DNA of 64,000 bases. Source: Blepharisma stoltei (taxonomy: Eukaryota; Ciliophora; Heterotrichea; Heterotrichida; Blepharismidae). The position numbers and the translations under genes were made by a program. This document shows positions 32,167 to 43,399 of the stretch, piece after piece (the stretch's first letter is position 1; the number at the start of each line of letters is the position of its first letter). The stretch spans positions 499,501 to 563,500 of the forward strand of contig CAJZBQ010000023.1 of the NCBI GenBank assembly GCA_914767885.1. Reading direction: 5' to 3'. The notes beneath the pieces are model-generated. The model searched no databases and was not told the origin of the DNA. It saw nothing but the letters and a program-made list of their open reading frames with translations.

Positions 32167-34071
32167 TTAGACTGTATAATGCAGGTGTCCTGGACCATAT
32201 TTTTCTGGTCGGTATTCTACTTGGGTATAGCGATCTATTATGATGCATAAATTATACTCTTTTTTATGATATGCTTTTACTTCTCCATGGTCTAGCTTTA
32301 TTTCTGCCCTGACTTTACCTATATAAAACACTCCAGATGATACTTGAATTACATTTAAATCCATTTTTTTTTCATGTAAAGTTTCTTTAATTACAGATTC
32401 AAGAATATCCTCCATCATCCCTGATTGTGCATCTGCACCAAAAGTAAACCTATAATTGCTTTCATCTTCGGTAGGGCAGATTGCTTTGATTTCAAACTCT
32501 TTAAGTTGGCTTGACATTAAGCTGTTTCGACTTTGAAATATTCTTAGTTGCTCTAGGTTTTCTTCATTCACTTTCATTTGCGATTTTAATAAACTTTTAG
32601 CATTATCAAGTGCAAATTCTAATTCTTTTACTTTTTCAACATCATTTATAATAAAATGATTAGTCTCTATTTCAGTTGATAAACTATTTAGTTTGCTTTC
32701 CAACACAGATTTTTCTGATTTGAGTAGCTCAAGACAAGTCTCAATTTCATGCTTTTGCATCGAAACCTCTTTTATTTTTCCTATAAAATAATGCTCTCTT
32801 TCTTTAAATTTTTCAATTGATTCTTTATATTTTTGCATTAGTCTCTCATATTTACCATTAGCTCCAAAATATTCTAAAAACTTTGCATTAGTTTCATCAC
32901 TTTGTTTAGCCATATCTTCAGTAATTAAATTTAATTTTTCAAGCAGCATAACTCTTGAGGTTTCACTGATTCTCAGATCATTTCTAAGTCTTTCTACCTC
33001 TTGCATAAATTTATTTTGTGAAAATATTTTGTATCCTAATTCAAGTTTAATCCCATGTATATTTTTTTCAGTAACAATTCAGCCATCCTTAATAGTGATC
33101 ATTTCAAATTCTGCTACAAAATCATCTCCAAATAAAATATCTATCTTCGTTTCTTGACTCCCCCCCCTTTAAATTGGAACTAAAAATTTTGTTCCAATTT
33201 AAAGGGGGGTTAAGAAAATTTTTTTAAAAAAAAAATCATTATAAAATTTTTTATAAAAAAAAAAAATTTATATAAAAATTTCAAAAATTTATCGAATTAG
33301 ATTAATAAATTTGTTTAATAAAATGCTATTTACTCTTTATCCTTTAAAACAAAGCAAGATATAACTAAAATTTTATTATTAATTAATACGCCACTATTAA
33401 TTGGTATCAAAACTATTTACACAAAAATTATTTATTTTTATTGATAAAAAAAAATTAAAACAAAACAATTTTAGAAAATTTATTAATCAAAGTGCTAATT
33501 TTGTTTAAATAAGATATTATTTATACTCTATTCTTTAAAATAAAGCAAGAAATAAGTAAATTTTGAATTTTTGTAAAGAATTCGTCTTGAATTTATATCA
33601 AAGCTATTTTAAATAAAAAAATATCATTTTTTATCAAAAAAAAAAAAATGTTTTTTTAAAAATTTTTAAAAAATTTACAATTAAGGATAATAAAATGCTC
33701 TCTTTATACTCTATTCTTTAAACAAGAGCAGGATATAACTAAATTTTTAATTTTAGTTAAGAAGAAACATTTAAATTATATCAAAACTTTTTACATAAAT
33801 TTATGATTTCTATATATAAAATTTTTTATTATAAAATTAAATTTTGTTCCAATTTAAAGGGGGTTAATTTACCAAAAAAGTGGAAATTTTACCTATATTT
33901 TGTTCCAATTTAAGGGGGGGAGTGAGCCTCTTTTGCAGATATAGAAACCATAGAGTCTTTATTGTAAGGCCAGATAACTTTTTCATTAACTTCATTATCA
34001 ATTATTGTGCAAGTAATTTCATTACTATTCTCTGCATGAACATTCAGAATTTTGAATTGCAAAGTTTCCAT
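32167..34071 (-). CDS. Coiled-coil protein with possible N-terminal C2-like domain
   Basis: Kept segments 34071-33926 and 33157-32167 join to 1,137 nt, 378 residues. Residues 1-95 (METLQFKILNVHAENSN; DSMVSISAKEAQETKIDILFGDDF; GIKLELGYKI) read as beta-rich and C2-like. Residues 100-270 form a coiled coil, and the last 100 residues are a globular end (GVFYIGKVRAEIKLDHGEVKAYH). The family is not recognised. A 768-bp family-B MITE lies in the N-terminal domain with a TGA/TCA duplication, and its removal rebuilds KEAQETK. The start codon is only 19 bp from that of the divergent SAM-domain gene. Confidence 0.78.
33158..33925. mobile_element. MITE-like element, family B
   Basis: 768 bp with ends CTCCCCCCCTTTAAATTGGA and CCAATTTAAGGGGGGGAG, and inner copies at GTTCCAATTTAAAGGGGGG (33190s) and GTTCCAATTTAAAGGGGG (33845). 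The 3-bp duplication is TGA (33155-33157, 33923-33925), which shows the duplication is a TNA triplet rather than plain TA in this family. Confidence 0.9.
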
Positions 34072-34090
34072 TTTAATTATAACAGATATC
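34072..34090. promoter_or_regulatory. 19-bp divergent intergenic gap
   Basis: The two start codons, minus at 34071 and plus at 34091, are separated by 19 AT-rich bases. Any promoter must be shared or lie inside a coding region. Both starts are the first ATG of well-supported frames. Confidence 0.6.
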
Positions 34091-35871
34091 ATGAAATACT
34101 CAAAAGCTGGAATTCTGAAGAAAAAGGTCAGCCCCGGCAGTGATGTTTTGGAAGAAGAAGCCAAACTCATGGAAGCAAAACTTGCTCAGCTGAGGGATTT
34201 TATGAAAAATGAAAAGGTAAAAAGAGAACAAGCTCCTAAACAAAAAGATGGCTCAAGATGAAGATCTGGAACCCAAAATAAGCCAAATGCGAATTATGCG
34301 GATCTGGTTTTAAGTTATAAGCCAAAGCCACCTAGCAACCAAAGCGCAAAACGACCTCAGAAAACTGAAGAATTCATACCTACGAGTGCATTGATTGGAG
34401 AGCCCACCTCTGTTAAGTCTGAAGAAACGCTTCCTTCTGAAGCAGATCCGATTATGGACTTTTTGGCTTCATGTGGAATGGAAAAATACTATAATTTGTT
34501 AATTGAAAATGGGATCGACGAGCTTGAAATTTTGCTTGAACTGACTGAAGAGCATCTGAATAATTTGAATATCCCTCTTGGTCACCGATTGAAAATCCTA
34601 AAAAAAATCAGAGAAAATAAAAGCCCATCAAGCCAATCTGAACGAATACCAGAAACCCCTCAAAAGCCTCAGCTCGTGCCTTTGCCTATCAACCCAAGCT
34701 CATTTGGGGAGACAAGAGACGCTGGAATAGGAGATTCCTCTAGTGAAGGAAGACTAATTGATGGAGACTTCAATGAAGCGGAATCCAACGCTATGTTTAG
34801 AGAAGCCTTAGAAAACTTCCGTAGAGGAGGAAGCATGACAAAGCATGATCCAAACCAAAGAGATGAGTCTAAAGAGCTTAAAAAGGTCAGATTTGTTGAC
34901 CCTGTAACTGCTGATATGCTCCCAAAAGGAGGATCTAAGCTATTTTATAGTGGAACTTGGGAGCCTGATCAAGCAGCACTACCTGATAAATCTGATGAAG
35001 GAAGTGGGTCAAATAAACCACTTTTTAACGAAAAAAAGTCCTGCTGAAATTGTTATAAAATATTTTCTAAAGGAGATGGCACCACAAATGACGGGAAAGA
35101 ATTTTGTTCTCAGGAGTGCTCAGATAAGCATGTAGCTTCTAAGTCAATAACTTGCAAATGTGGCAGCTTATTTTTAAAAACAGATGGGATTTTCAATAGA
35201 GGAATTTGGTATTGTAAAGAAAAATGCGCAGAAGAAGATGAAAATACACAAGAGCAAGAGAGAGAAGTTAAACGGGGATTATTTCAGCCCCTAGCCAGCC
35301 AAGCTTCAGCTTCAGCTTCGCACTTCATGTGACGCTAGGCAATAAGCCACAGCACCAATGTCACCAAAAAATGATGACTTCACCAGTCTATCGGGGACTC
35401 AACGAAACTACTTGGACTAAAATTATAGCAAGGACTCTCTTACATCCTGCTAGCACTCATGATATGAGGGATAGTCCGATACCTCCTTCTGGAACTACCT
35501 CTGTCATTTATAGGCGGCATAATGCTTCTCCAGAAGTGCCCGATTGGTGTTTCGTAGTTGTTCTTCTCGAATATTAGTCAAAAGAAAGCCCATCCACCCA
35601 GGATCGAGTATTGCCATCTGCGAATATTTGGCCTTCTGCCTTTTTTCAGTCGAACTTTTCGGTTAAGTCCGTCTCTCCTAAGCAGCATTTTTCTATGACA
35701 GCAAATATACAAGAGCAAGAAGAAAAACCATATAAAGAAACTAATGAAGCCAATCATGCTTTTGAAGAAGAAAATAGCATAGCAAGTAGCGGTGAGGGTG
35801 AAGATTTTATTGCGATTGACCCAACAACTGGAGATCCAATTGAGAGGCGAAATGTAATAATCAATGGATAA
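34091..35871 (+). CDS. SAM-domain protein with zinc-ribbon-like Cys clusters
   Basis: Kept segments 34091-35259 and 35721-35871 join to 1,320 nt, 439 residues. A SAM domain at about residues 120-180 (DFLASCGMEKYYNLLIENGI; LLELTEEHLNNLNIPLGHRL) should mediate protein assembly. Further on, CWNCYKIF, FCSQECSDKH and CKCGSLF form Cys clusters resembling FCS/MYND-type zinc fingers. The end (DFIAIDPTTGDPIERRNVII) is exposed only after removing a SINE-like unit that sits between imperfect 17-bp repeats. TGA codes Trp in SRWRSG and SCWNC. No specific orthologue is recognised. Confidence 0.8.
35260..35720. mobile_element. SINE-like insertion (S class) in the SAM-domain gene
   Basis: 461 bp between repeats AATACACAAGAGCAAGA (35243-35259) and AATATACAAGAGCAAGA (35704-35720), one mismatch. 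GC-richer than the host, with no credible ORF. Removal restores ENTQEQEEKPYKE and the C-terminal 50 residues. Confidence 0.8.
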
Positions 35872-35946
35872 AGTATAAGAAAAAGAAAATTCATATGTGA
35901 TTGAGCTAAGAAAATAATCTTTTAAAACCACTAATCATTATTAGAA

Positions 35947-36492
35947 ATGGTGCTCATCTCTGAAGTCTATAGGTACCTCTTATCTCCAGTAGAAAAAACT
36001 TTCAAAAGCTGGGAAGGTGCAGCTGGAATGAAAGGGAAAATTGGGAGATGGTTTAGAATTGGCCGCGTCCCACTGCCTATAATTGAAAGTTGGGGTAGAG
36101 TTTTCAACACCTTATACATGATGATTTATACAATGACCCAGCGCCCATGGGGTCCTCTCTACAAGAGATTATTCGAAATGGATATGCATCCAGGAAAGTT
36201 TTATTATATTTTCGCAAGACATCGTCTAATACTTTTCTTTTGGTTTGGTCACACATTTATATATGACTACAATATGATGTCTTCCATGAAAAACAATTCT
36301 GATCACTTAGCTTATTTCAATGCTAAATACTCAAGAAAATTCCCAAGAAATACCCTCAACTGGAGAACTTCAGCTCACTATTTGGAAATTTCCCGCATTT
36401 ACACTGTAGAAATGATCAAGAAGTTAGCAGTTATTGAGCAAGAGCTGGCAGAAGAGCATAGAAGACAGAAAGCAATTGCTCTTATTAAGTAA
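35947..36492 (+). CDS. Unknown protein, possibly membrane-associated
   Basis: 181 residues, uninterrupted. Basic and aromatic-rich; one moderately hydrophobic stretch (RLILFFWFGHTFIYDYNMM, about residues 94-112) may be a membrane segment. The C-terminus is helical (EMIKKLAVIEQELAEEHRRQ). The composition would suit a mitochondrial inner-membrane complex subunit of ciliates, but I have no motif to prove it. Confidence 0.65.
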   Translation: MVLISEVYRYLLSPVEKTFKSWEGAAGMKGKIGRWFRIGRVPLPIIESWGRVFNTLYMMIYTMTQRPWGPLYKRLFEMDMHPGKFYYIFARHRLILFFWFGHTFIYDYNMMSSMKNNSDHLAYFNAKYSRKFPRNTLNWRTSAHYLEISRIYTVEMIKKLAVIEQELAEEHRRQKAIALIK

Positions 36493-36505
36493 GAGTTAGT
36501 CTTAA

Positions 36506-36900
36506 CTCCCCCCCCTTCGAAGTTCGACCAAGATATAGGGAAAATTCCTATTTTTTTGAAAATTAACCCCCCTCAAAGTTCGACCAAGACCTATATAAAT
36601 TTACTAGGAAAATAAGCAATTTTTCAAAAATTTTAAACTATGTGTGGGGGTGAGCTTGCGATTTTTGTATTCAAGTTCTAAAAAAGCGTTAAAAAACCAT
36701 CTTGCACTATTTTTTCTAACCCTTACACCCTTACACCCTCTCAACCATACAGAAGAATATGATAAATATTTTTTTTTTTTTTTAACTACTAAATTATATA
36801 AAAAAAAATTCTATATAATTTTTTTTTAAAAAAAATTTTTCTTAACCCCCCTCGAAGTTCGACCAAAAAAATCTTGGTCGAACTTCGAGGGGGGGAGTAA
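36506..36900. mobile_element. MITE-like element, family C
   Basis: 395 bp, duplication TAA (36503-36505, 36898-36900). Ends are CTCCCCCCCCTTCGAAGTTC and GAACTTCGAGGGGGGGAG. Inner copies are CCCCCCTCAAAGTTCGACC about 60 bp in and CCCCCCTCGAAGTTCGACC on the right. The layout is the same as families A and B but the recognition-like core is different. It lies just 3' of the 181-aa gene. Confidence 0.9.
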
Positions 36901-37058
36901 GAATAAATTTGATTTTTAAATTTCTTTAAATTATTATTTATGTATGTGATGTATTATCTAATAGATAAGCATAGAAGAATAATTAAGGCAGGTTTTACCT
37001 ATAGTAATATGCATCCCTCATGCTTTAGTTAGCGCTTTTATTATAATTTCACTAAAAG

Positions 37059-39405
37059 TTAATGAGAAGGAAATCTATTTATCAAATTATTATATCTTTT
37101 CCATAAATAGTTCTCCCTGAATAGCTTTACTTTTGGGCTTAATGATGCTGTTTTTTTTGCCTCTTCAACAGTTTTATTTTCCAATATAGACATATATGTT
37201 GATTTTTTATACTTTTGGCTTGAATTTAAAATGCTGTTATCGTTTTCTGGCTTTACTTGTTCTCTTATATCTCAAGTGTTTTTCGAATTGCTTATCAACT
37301 CTCCCCTTTCATTCAGAAAAAATCTAGCGTCATCACGTATTGAATAAAGATAGCTTTGCAGCCTATCTTCATTTAGTTCTTCAGCCTCTTCCAAACTAAT
37401 ACTAAAATCTTTATCTATATTGCCATTTTTTTGCTTGTACTTATCAAGAGAATCTAAAACCATCCTTCCATGTTTGACTGATGAATTTAAACTTGGTTTT
37501 GTTCCACTAATCAATACTTTCCTCTGTTCTTGACCAAGTTTCAGCCTTAAAGGAAGATTATTTTCAGTGAGATTAAAAGATGATACAAGGTTTATCAGTC
37601 CTCCTTTGAACATGGGCTTTAAAAAAAGCTTTTCAAATTTTTCATAGCTTAAATGTTTTGAATTCACATACTTGTTTATCAAAATTCTTCCTTCAAGCTT
37701 ATTAGAGACCAAATTTTTGTCTACCAAAAATTCGCAGACTTTATTAATATGTACAAGGTCATGATCAGGCTCGAGTTCTTTTCACCACAGCTTAAGCAGA
37801 ACTGCAAATTGATCTATTCTAAAGGTTTTTGGACCTTCTTTCATCATACTGCTATCGAAGCTTGATGAACTCTGTGAGAATGCTTTGTTCTCTTCATCTC
37901 TGACAACTTCTTTACAATATAAATTTAATGCATTTAATAAAAAATCTGTTTTCTTATCTCCTTTAAACATTTCCAAAAATTGCTGTTTCTCAATTTTCAT
38001 AGTTGATAAATTGTTTTGTTTTAAGACTTCGTCCTACACAGGCCGGGGATTTTCAACCGTAAATGCTCGTCATCCACTAAGGACCCCAGCAGACACTCTT
38101 CCTCGCCGTTGCAGTCAAGGTTCGCACAACCGATCTTGACTTCCTTTAGGCCCATCACCTAGGTCGAAACTCAGAGTTTTCTCACTAGGCAGATGTCACC
38201 TCTTGAGCCCTGCTCAAGAGACTTAGCATTCATTCAGGACTTCCGTTGATTCTGCCTTTCCAATGATGCTCTGGGAGGCAAAACTCAGAGTCCCAGTATT
38301 TAGCTCCCTAAGGTCCAAGAAAAACCTAGCTCGATATACACAAAGGATACCGGCCTTGCTGGTGTTGAAGAAAAAGGGTCAAGAGGTCGTTTGGCTTGTC
38401 GTCACCATTTTTATGCATATAATTGTTGTTTGTTTTAAATATTATCATCAGAGCTTTTTCGATATAAGAAATATCACGACTGATCCCGAGTGCAAGAAGT
38501 GCAGCAATTACATCAGTCAAATTAATAAACCCAATATTTTCATGGTCCAGTGCTTCAAATAGCTGTTTTAAAAACTCTGCAAAGTCTTTAGAGTCATTAT
38601 TAATTGCTTCAAGTCCATGCTTTTTTATTCAAGCATCTCTGTTATTTTCATTTCATTTTCTATCTGAATTATTTGGGAAACTGTTGACAGCTTTGGATTT
38701 TTCAAAAACTGGCTGTAAATTTTCAGTAACCTGGTTTAATAAATTCTGTTTTTTTGCTTTAATTCCGATAATAATTTTCATACCTGCTGACATACGTTTA
38801 AAGCTTTTAGAAAACGCTGATTTGTCTTTTATTGCTTCTTTTTCATCTTCAACAGATACCATAGCTCTTATCATATGATGGCTTGCATTTAATTTGAGTT
38901 TATTTTGCTTTTTTATGAAATCAAGGTTAATTTAAGTGTTATAATGATATAGCCTACCTATCTGACGTAAATCCACCTAACCTAAAATTAGCTCCCTAGG
39001 TTAGAGCCACCTACTGCTGATGCCCAATTAGTCCCATAAGCAATGATTAAGTGGGAGGCAAAACCTGTTTAACCTTCTTGTGGGACAGGTAAAACCTTCC
39101 AAACCCTGAAGGCTTAATTCAAAAAGTGAGGCACTATTTTCAGCTTTATTGGAGCGTCTAGAAGCCTTTCTTTTATTTCTCTAATCAAGGTTAGGAATTT
39201 GATGTTTTGGGGCGACTTCTAAACTTTGTCTAAGTATTCTTGGAGCATTTTTGGTGGTTTTTGGGCTTGGATTAATAACTGGCAGTTTATCATAATTATC
39301 ATAAATTGTTGAAGTCAAATTAAAAGTCGAGTGAATTGTTTCATCATAAGAAGGAGAGCTCGGCAAATTGTTAATTGTTTTTATAGGAGAAGGGTAGTTT
39401 GCCAT
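37059..39405 (-). CDS. Unknown large protein with EF-hand-like central region
   Basis: Kept segments 39405-39194, 38929-38422 and 38009-37059 join to 1,671 nt, 556 residues. The N-terminus is disordered. Around residues 150-250 helices with a DHENIGFINLTD stretch resemble an EF-hand unit (FAEFLKQLFEALDHENIGFINLTDVIAALLALG). The C-terminal half is helical and basic. It is similar in style to ciliate EF-hand-pair proteins, but no orthologue is recognised. Two SINE-like units interrupt it. TGA codes Trp at several sites (RKWNENN, DAWIKKH, LWWKELE, NTWDIRE). Confidence 0.75.
38010..38421. mobile_element. SINE-like insertion (S class)
   Basis: 412 bp. An exact repeat AATTGTT (38009-38015, 38421-38427) lies within a longer imperfect repeat of about 16-18 bp. 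It contains CTCGATATACACAAAGG and GAGGCAAAACTC, ending CGTCACCATTTTTATGCATAT. In-frame joining gives KTNNNLSTMK. Confidence 0.75.
38930..39193. mobile_element. SINE-like insertion (S class, short subtype)
   Basis: 264 bp between 11-bp repeats AATCAAGGTTA (38919-38929, 39183-39193). Core motifs GTAAATCCACC, GGTTAGAGCCACC, CAATTAGTCCC and GAGGCAAAACCTG are shared with 13983-14324 and 53252-53519. Removal joins IPNLD to FIKKQNK. Confidence 0.85.
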
Positions 39406-39449
39406 TATTAAATGTTTTAGTGCGAAAAATCAATTTTAAAATATATTAA

Positions 39450-39836
39450 CTCCCCCCCCCCCCTCCGTGAGCGAACAAAAAAATTTTGTTCGCTCACGGA
39501 GGGGTTAATTTTTTTTTTTAAAAAAAATTTATATATAAATTTTATAAAAAATATTTTTTTCGAAATTTAAAAAAAATCCTAATTTGCAAAAATTGGGAAG
39601 CAAATATTAATTTAATTTGCAAAATTTATGTTTTAAAACGCAATTTGTTTAAAATTAAACAGAATTAGCTCTAGATTTCATTATACTAATTATCACTTAT
39701 ATATCAAAATTTTTTTTCCATTAAAATTTTTTCTATTAAAAAAATTTTTGTTCACTCACGGAGGGTGGGTTTTTGGTCAAAAAATGGCGATTTTTCTAAT
39801 GGTTTTGTTCGCTCACGGAGGGGGGGGGGGGAGTAA
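39450..39836. mobile_element. MITE-like element, family A, in a divergent promoter
   Basis: 387 bp, duplication TAA (39447-39449, 39834-39836). It has the same outer/inner layout as the WD40-gene copy, in the opposite orientation, with long C/G runs at its ends. It sits between the starts of the 556-aa gene and the p24 gene; removal leaves a 90-bp divergent promoter. Confidence 0.88.
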
Positions 39837-39882
39837 GAGGAAAACTCGGTGAAATTTATTGATACAACAAAATAAATTGTAA

Positions 39883-40473
39883 ATGGCCCTTCTATTGTGT
39901 TTACTTTTTACTGGAGTATTCAGTTTTGAAGTTTCTCTTCAACGTAGGGGAGTCCAATGCTTCGGAGAGGATCTTTCTAAGGGAACACTTTATGTGGGAG
40001 AAGTTTCTACTAATGATAAGAGGCCTGATTATCGCCCTTTATCAATTAGAGCTTTGTTCAAAGATATCTCAGTCATTTACGAAAAAGCAAATATAAACCA
40101 TGACAAGTTTAGCTTTACTTCAACAGACGATGGACCACATATGCTTTGCATTGAAAATGCTGGACAATTTGAAGTATGGGCAGATGTAAAAATCTTGACT
40201 GGAGCTGCTGCCAAAGATTATAGCAATGTTGCTTCGACCAAAGATCTAAGAGAGTCAGAAAGAAAGATCGAACTCATAAAAGAGAACACAAAGCAAATTC
40301 ATAAAGAATTACAGCACATTAGGGAGAGAGAGGAAGAAATGAGGAACACAAATGAAACAATTCATTCAAGGGTTGTGGCATATTCGATCTTTACAATTGT
40401 CTTTTTAATTGCTTTAGCTTTGATTCAGACTTTATATCTCAAAAGATTCTTTAAATCTAAGAAAATGATCTAA
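39883..40473 (+). CDS. p24 (TMED/EMP24) family cargo receptor
   Basis: 196 residues. A signal peptide (MALLLCLLFTGVFS), a GOLD-type lumenal domain with two cysteines (about residues 28 and 90), a coiled-coil neck (ERKIELIKENTKQIHKEL), a single membrane span near the end (YSIFTIVFLIALALIQTLYL) and the cytosolic tail KRFFKSKKMI. The FF and KK residues are the COPII and COPI sorting signals of p24 proteins. Typical family length. Acts between ER and Golgi. Confidence 0.93.
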   Translation: MALLLCLLFTGVFSFEVSLQRRGVQCFGEDLSKGTLYVGEVSTNDKRPDYRPLSIRALFKDISVIYEKANINHDKFSFTSTDDGPHMLCIENAGQFEVWADVKILTGAAAKDYSNVASTKDLRESERKIELIKENTKQIHKELQHIREREEEMRNTNETIHSRVVAYSIFTIVFLIALALIQTLYLKRFFKSKKMI

Positions 40474-40910
40474 ATTGCAATGAGAATTTTATCAATAAAA
40501 TTAATAGTAATTGCTCCTATGAAATCAGATATTTATATAATCTAAAGCTGCTCTTGATTACATAATGACTGCATTCATTATTTGAAAAATTTATATTAAG
40601 CTTTAAAATTAATATTGGCTATAGTAATAGATTGTTTATGCATGCAAAATTACTAGTGATCTCTCACAATAAATAAAACGGGTTTTTTAGGATATTATAG
40701 ATAGTAGATTTTAAATTAAATTTTACTGACAATCATAAGCTAAGAAATATAGAGTATATTGGGTTGATTTTCAAGCAGTAAGTGGATCATAAGACTAGAA
40801 AATGTTCTGTTTAAATCTCCTTCTCTATCTAAATCTTTCAAATATGAAAATTGAAATCTTCATCAGTGCATATTTGCTTAATTAACTTAAATTATAATAA
40901 AAAAGAAAAG
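40474..40910. other. Intergenic DNA, no gene seen
   Basis: AT-rich spacer between two same-strand genes. An upstream TTG-initiated extension of the next ORF to 40851 is not supported. Confidence 0.5.
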
Positions 40911-41285
40911 ATGGAATCTGAAATGTGTAGGAGCTGTAGGGTGTTTTATGGGTGTCTTGGAGGTCTGTGCTCCCAGTGTCACAAAAAAGAAGCTTTGAAA
41001 AAAGAAGCTACTGAAGCAGTAAGCACATTGGCCCAAGTTGTTTCAACAGTAAATCTCCCTCAAGATGTTCCACCTCCTCAACCAGTACAAGACCCAACTC
41101 ATTGCTTTGCATGCAGGAAGCGAATGGGGCCGCTTTCATTTGCCTGCAAATGCCAACATTCATTTTGTTCTAAGCACCGACTGCCTGAAGATCACCAATG
41201 TACATTTGATCACAGAAGTCAAGGAATCCGAAAGCTTTCTGAAAGCAACCCACTCGTCGTGGCTGAGAAGTTCAATAAACTTTAA
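40911..41285 (+). CDS. AN1-type zinc-finger protein
   Basis: 124 residues. The N-terminal Cys pairs (CRSCRVFYGCLGGLCSQC) resemble an A20-type finger. The C-terminal part is an AN1 finger with the spacing CFACRKRMGPLSFACKCQ, then FCSKHRLPEDHQCTFDH, about residues 68-106. This A20/AN1 layout is that of stress-associated ZFAND5/6-like proteins that bind ubiquitin. ATG 40911 is the first ATG of the frame. Confidence 0.88.
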   Translation: MESEMCRSCRVFYGCLGGLCSQCHKKEALKKEATEAVSTLAQVVSTVNLPQDVPPPQPVQDPTHCFACRKRMGPLSFACKCQHSFCSKHRLPEDHQCTFDHRSQGIRKLSESNPLVVAEKFNKL

Positions 41286-42116
41286 AATAGTCGATTACAA
41301 TAATATTTGATATTGCTTAAAAAGTCTTGAAAAATTTAGAAAAGGATCCTTTTATAATTTAAAACTCCTTTTTGATTTTAATTTAAATTTTTCAATGAAA
41401 AATATTCTCTAGCATTGTGTGCGATTTCTAAAGTTAATTAAACTTAAGGGGGAAAATTTTAATAATTTAATTTATATATTAATTAAGAATCAATTTACTA
41501 GATTATTTCATCATAGATAGAATACTAGAATATTATTGACTCATTTTTAGATATATCACACAACCAAAACATCTTTCATTGAGAACATAAAAAATCACTG
41601 ATAATAATTCTTTTGTATTAATTAATAATAGCAAATAAGTATAATAAGAATGGCAAATGAGCGTTAAGATATTTAATAGCAATCAATCAATTTATCTTAT
41701 TACATAAATAAAGCCTTTTATTTTTCAATCACTTCTCTTAAAAATTAATGTTGATCTTAAATTTTTGCATTATTATGAGATGAGATTATCCATATTATTT
41801 GCCTATTTTTTCTCTTTATGCCCTTTAAATTCAATTTTCAATTGGATATTTTATAGGTAAAAATATTAAATTTTATAAAATTAATTTGGCCTAATTTAAT
41901 GGAAAAAGTTATGTAAATATTATTCAAAAATAGTATTCAGACTAAATCGATTAATTTTTTGAATTAATTCTAATTAAAATTAAAAAATATTATATTTTTT
42001 GAATTAATTTTTAAAAAAATTTTAACAATTTATTTTCAGAAATAAAAATTAATTCCTGATTTTTTGATCCAATTTAAGGAGAGAGTTAGTTAAATGACTG
42101 CAGAAATTATATATCA
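41286..42116. repeat. AT-rich region with a decayed family-B-like element
   Basis: The right part (about 41880-42087) matches the body and right end of family B (AATCGATTAATTTTTT, then GATCCAATTTAAGGAGAGAG). The left end is not recognisable beyond GGGGGAAAATTTTAA near 41450. No gene is seen. Confidence 0.5.
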
Positions 42117-43399
42117 ATGAAAAGGGGAAATATAAAAGTAGCAGCAAGTTTAAGCGAGCACAGCCAAAACATACGCCGAAAGATAAATACCCTAGTTTCT
42201 TCCACAAAAGAAAACAATAATATTAGCTCTGAGTGCACTTATTATACAAAAACTTCTTGATTTCATAAGCATCAAATAAAAGATCTTTCTAAATCGCATC
42301 AAGAAAAAACAAAAATTCATCAGCAGGAGTCTTCTTTTCAGCTGTTTGATTACAAAGGGAAAGAATTTAAGTTTCGTCCAAGACATAAGGAAATTGTAGT
42401 GGGCTCTGTGAAACCTTTCTATTGCTCAAAAGGTAGCTCGTTAATGATTGGATTTGATGATGAAACAGTTAAAAACTCTGAAATCAAACCACACGGGATT
42501 CAAGTTACTAGAAGGCATAGTTGCCATTGTAGAACTTTATCTGAGGATAGCTGCAAACCTCTTTTAAATAAAACTGTCAAGATTCCTCTATTATAATAAA
42601 ATGGTTGCGTATGAGAAATTTCTTCTCTCCCATATTATGATTATTATGCTCAGTTTTCTCAGAGAATCCTTATCTAAAACAGATAAGGATGCACAGCCTT
42701 CTGGCTAATTCAAGGATCGTGGAGATTTAGGTTTAATCCACTCTTTACATCCGAGAATGATGATCTTCAGGCAGAACACACTCTGGAGCTGAGTCTCATG
42801 CGACGGCAAACAACTGGATAAGAAGTGCAGTTGGGCTGGTAGCGGAGCATTGACGAACTTGCTCGTTCGCTATTGAGATGAGATGTCGTAGGAGGCAAGA
42901 TGGCCAGTGGCATCACCAGTTCCACTATAACCCTTTCGCAAGAAACAGTGCAACACCGGACACCTTAAGCACTAGATATAAGTAGGTAATAAAGATCCCT
43001 TCAAAAAAAGTTCCACTTAAAATTCCAACAATAAACATAAATAATCGCTTAAAGCTCAATTCTACGAACAATTTTGCTTTTGCGAATAACAGTCAGAGAT
43101 TCTTAACTAGGTTTTTAGCAATTTCTGATCTTAACGCTGAAATTTCAGAAGAGAATCAGCAAAATAAAGAACTTTCAGCTGATTTAAGAGAAAGCAGTCA
43201 AGAGCCGATTGTAGTGGGATCTAAAAATCTTGTATATGAAATAATGAGAATAGAAAACAATTCTACATCTTTAACACCAAGCGATCAGCAAGTTGAGTAT
43301 AAAGAGCAAAGCATCCAAACTACTTTTCCTTATGAATGAGAATGTTTACCAACTTTTGATGTAAAATTAACATTAAATTTTAAGAAGGATAATAAATAA
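42117..43399 (+). CDS. Unknown Ser/Asn-rich protein
   Basis: Kept segments 42117-42587 and 43001-43399 join to 870 nt, 289 residues. Basic N-terminal half with a His/Cys-containing patch (TRRHSCHCRTLSEDSC), polar C-terminal half ending FKKDNK. No domain is recognised. The two halves share the phrases EIVVGS and PIVVGS. A SINE-like unit lies between, flanked by AAGATYCCT; joining gives TVKIPSKKVPLKIP. TGA codes Trp in TSWFHKH and YEWECL. Confidence 0.6.
42588..43000. mobile_element. SINE-like insertion (S class)
   Basis: 413 bp between AAGATTCCT (42579-42587) and AAGATCCCT (42992-43000). GC-rich and non-coding. A TA-to-TA join (left CCTCTA, right TAATAAAG) would also keep the frame, so the exact boundary is open. 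Confidence 0.62.
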
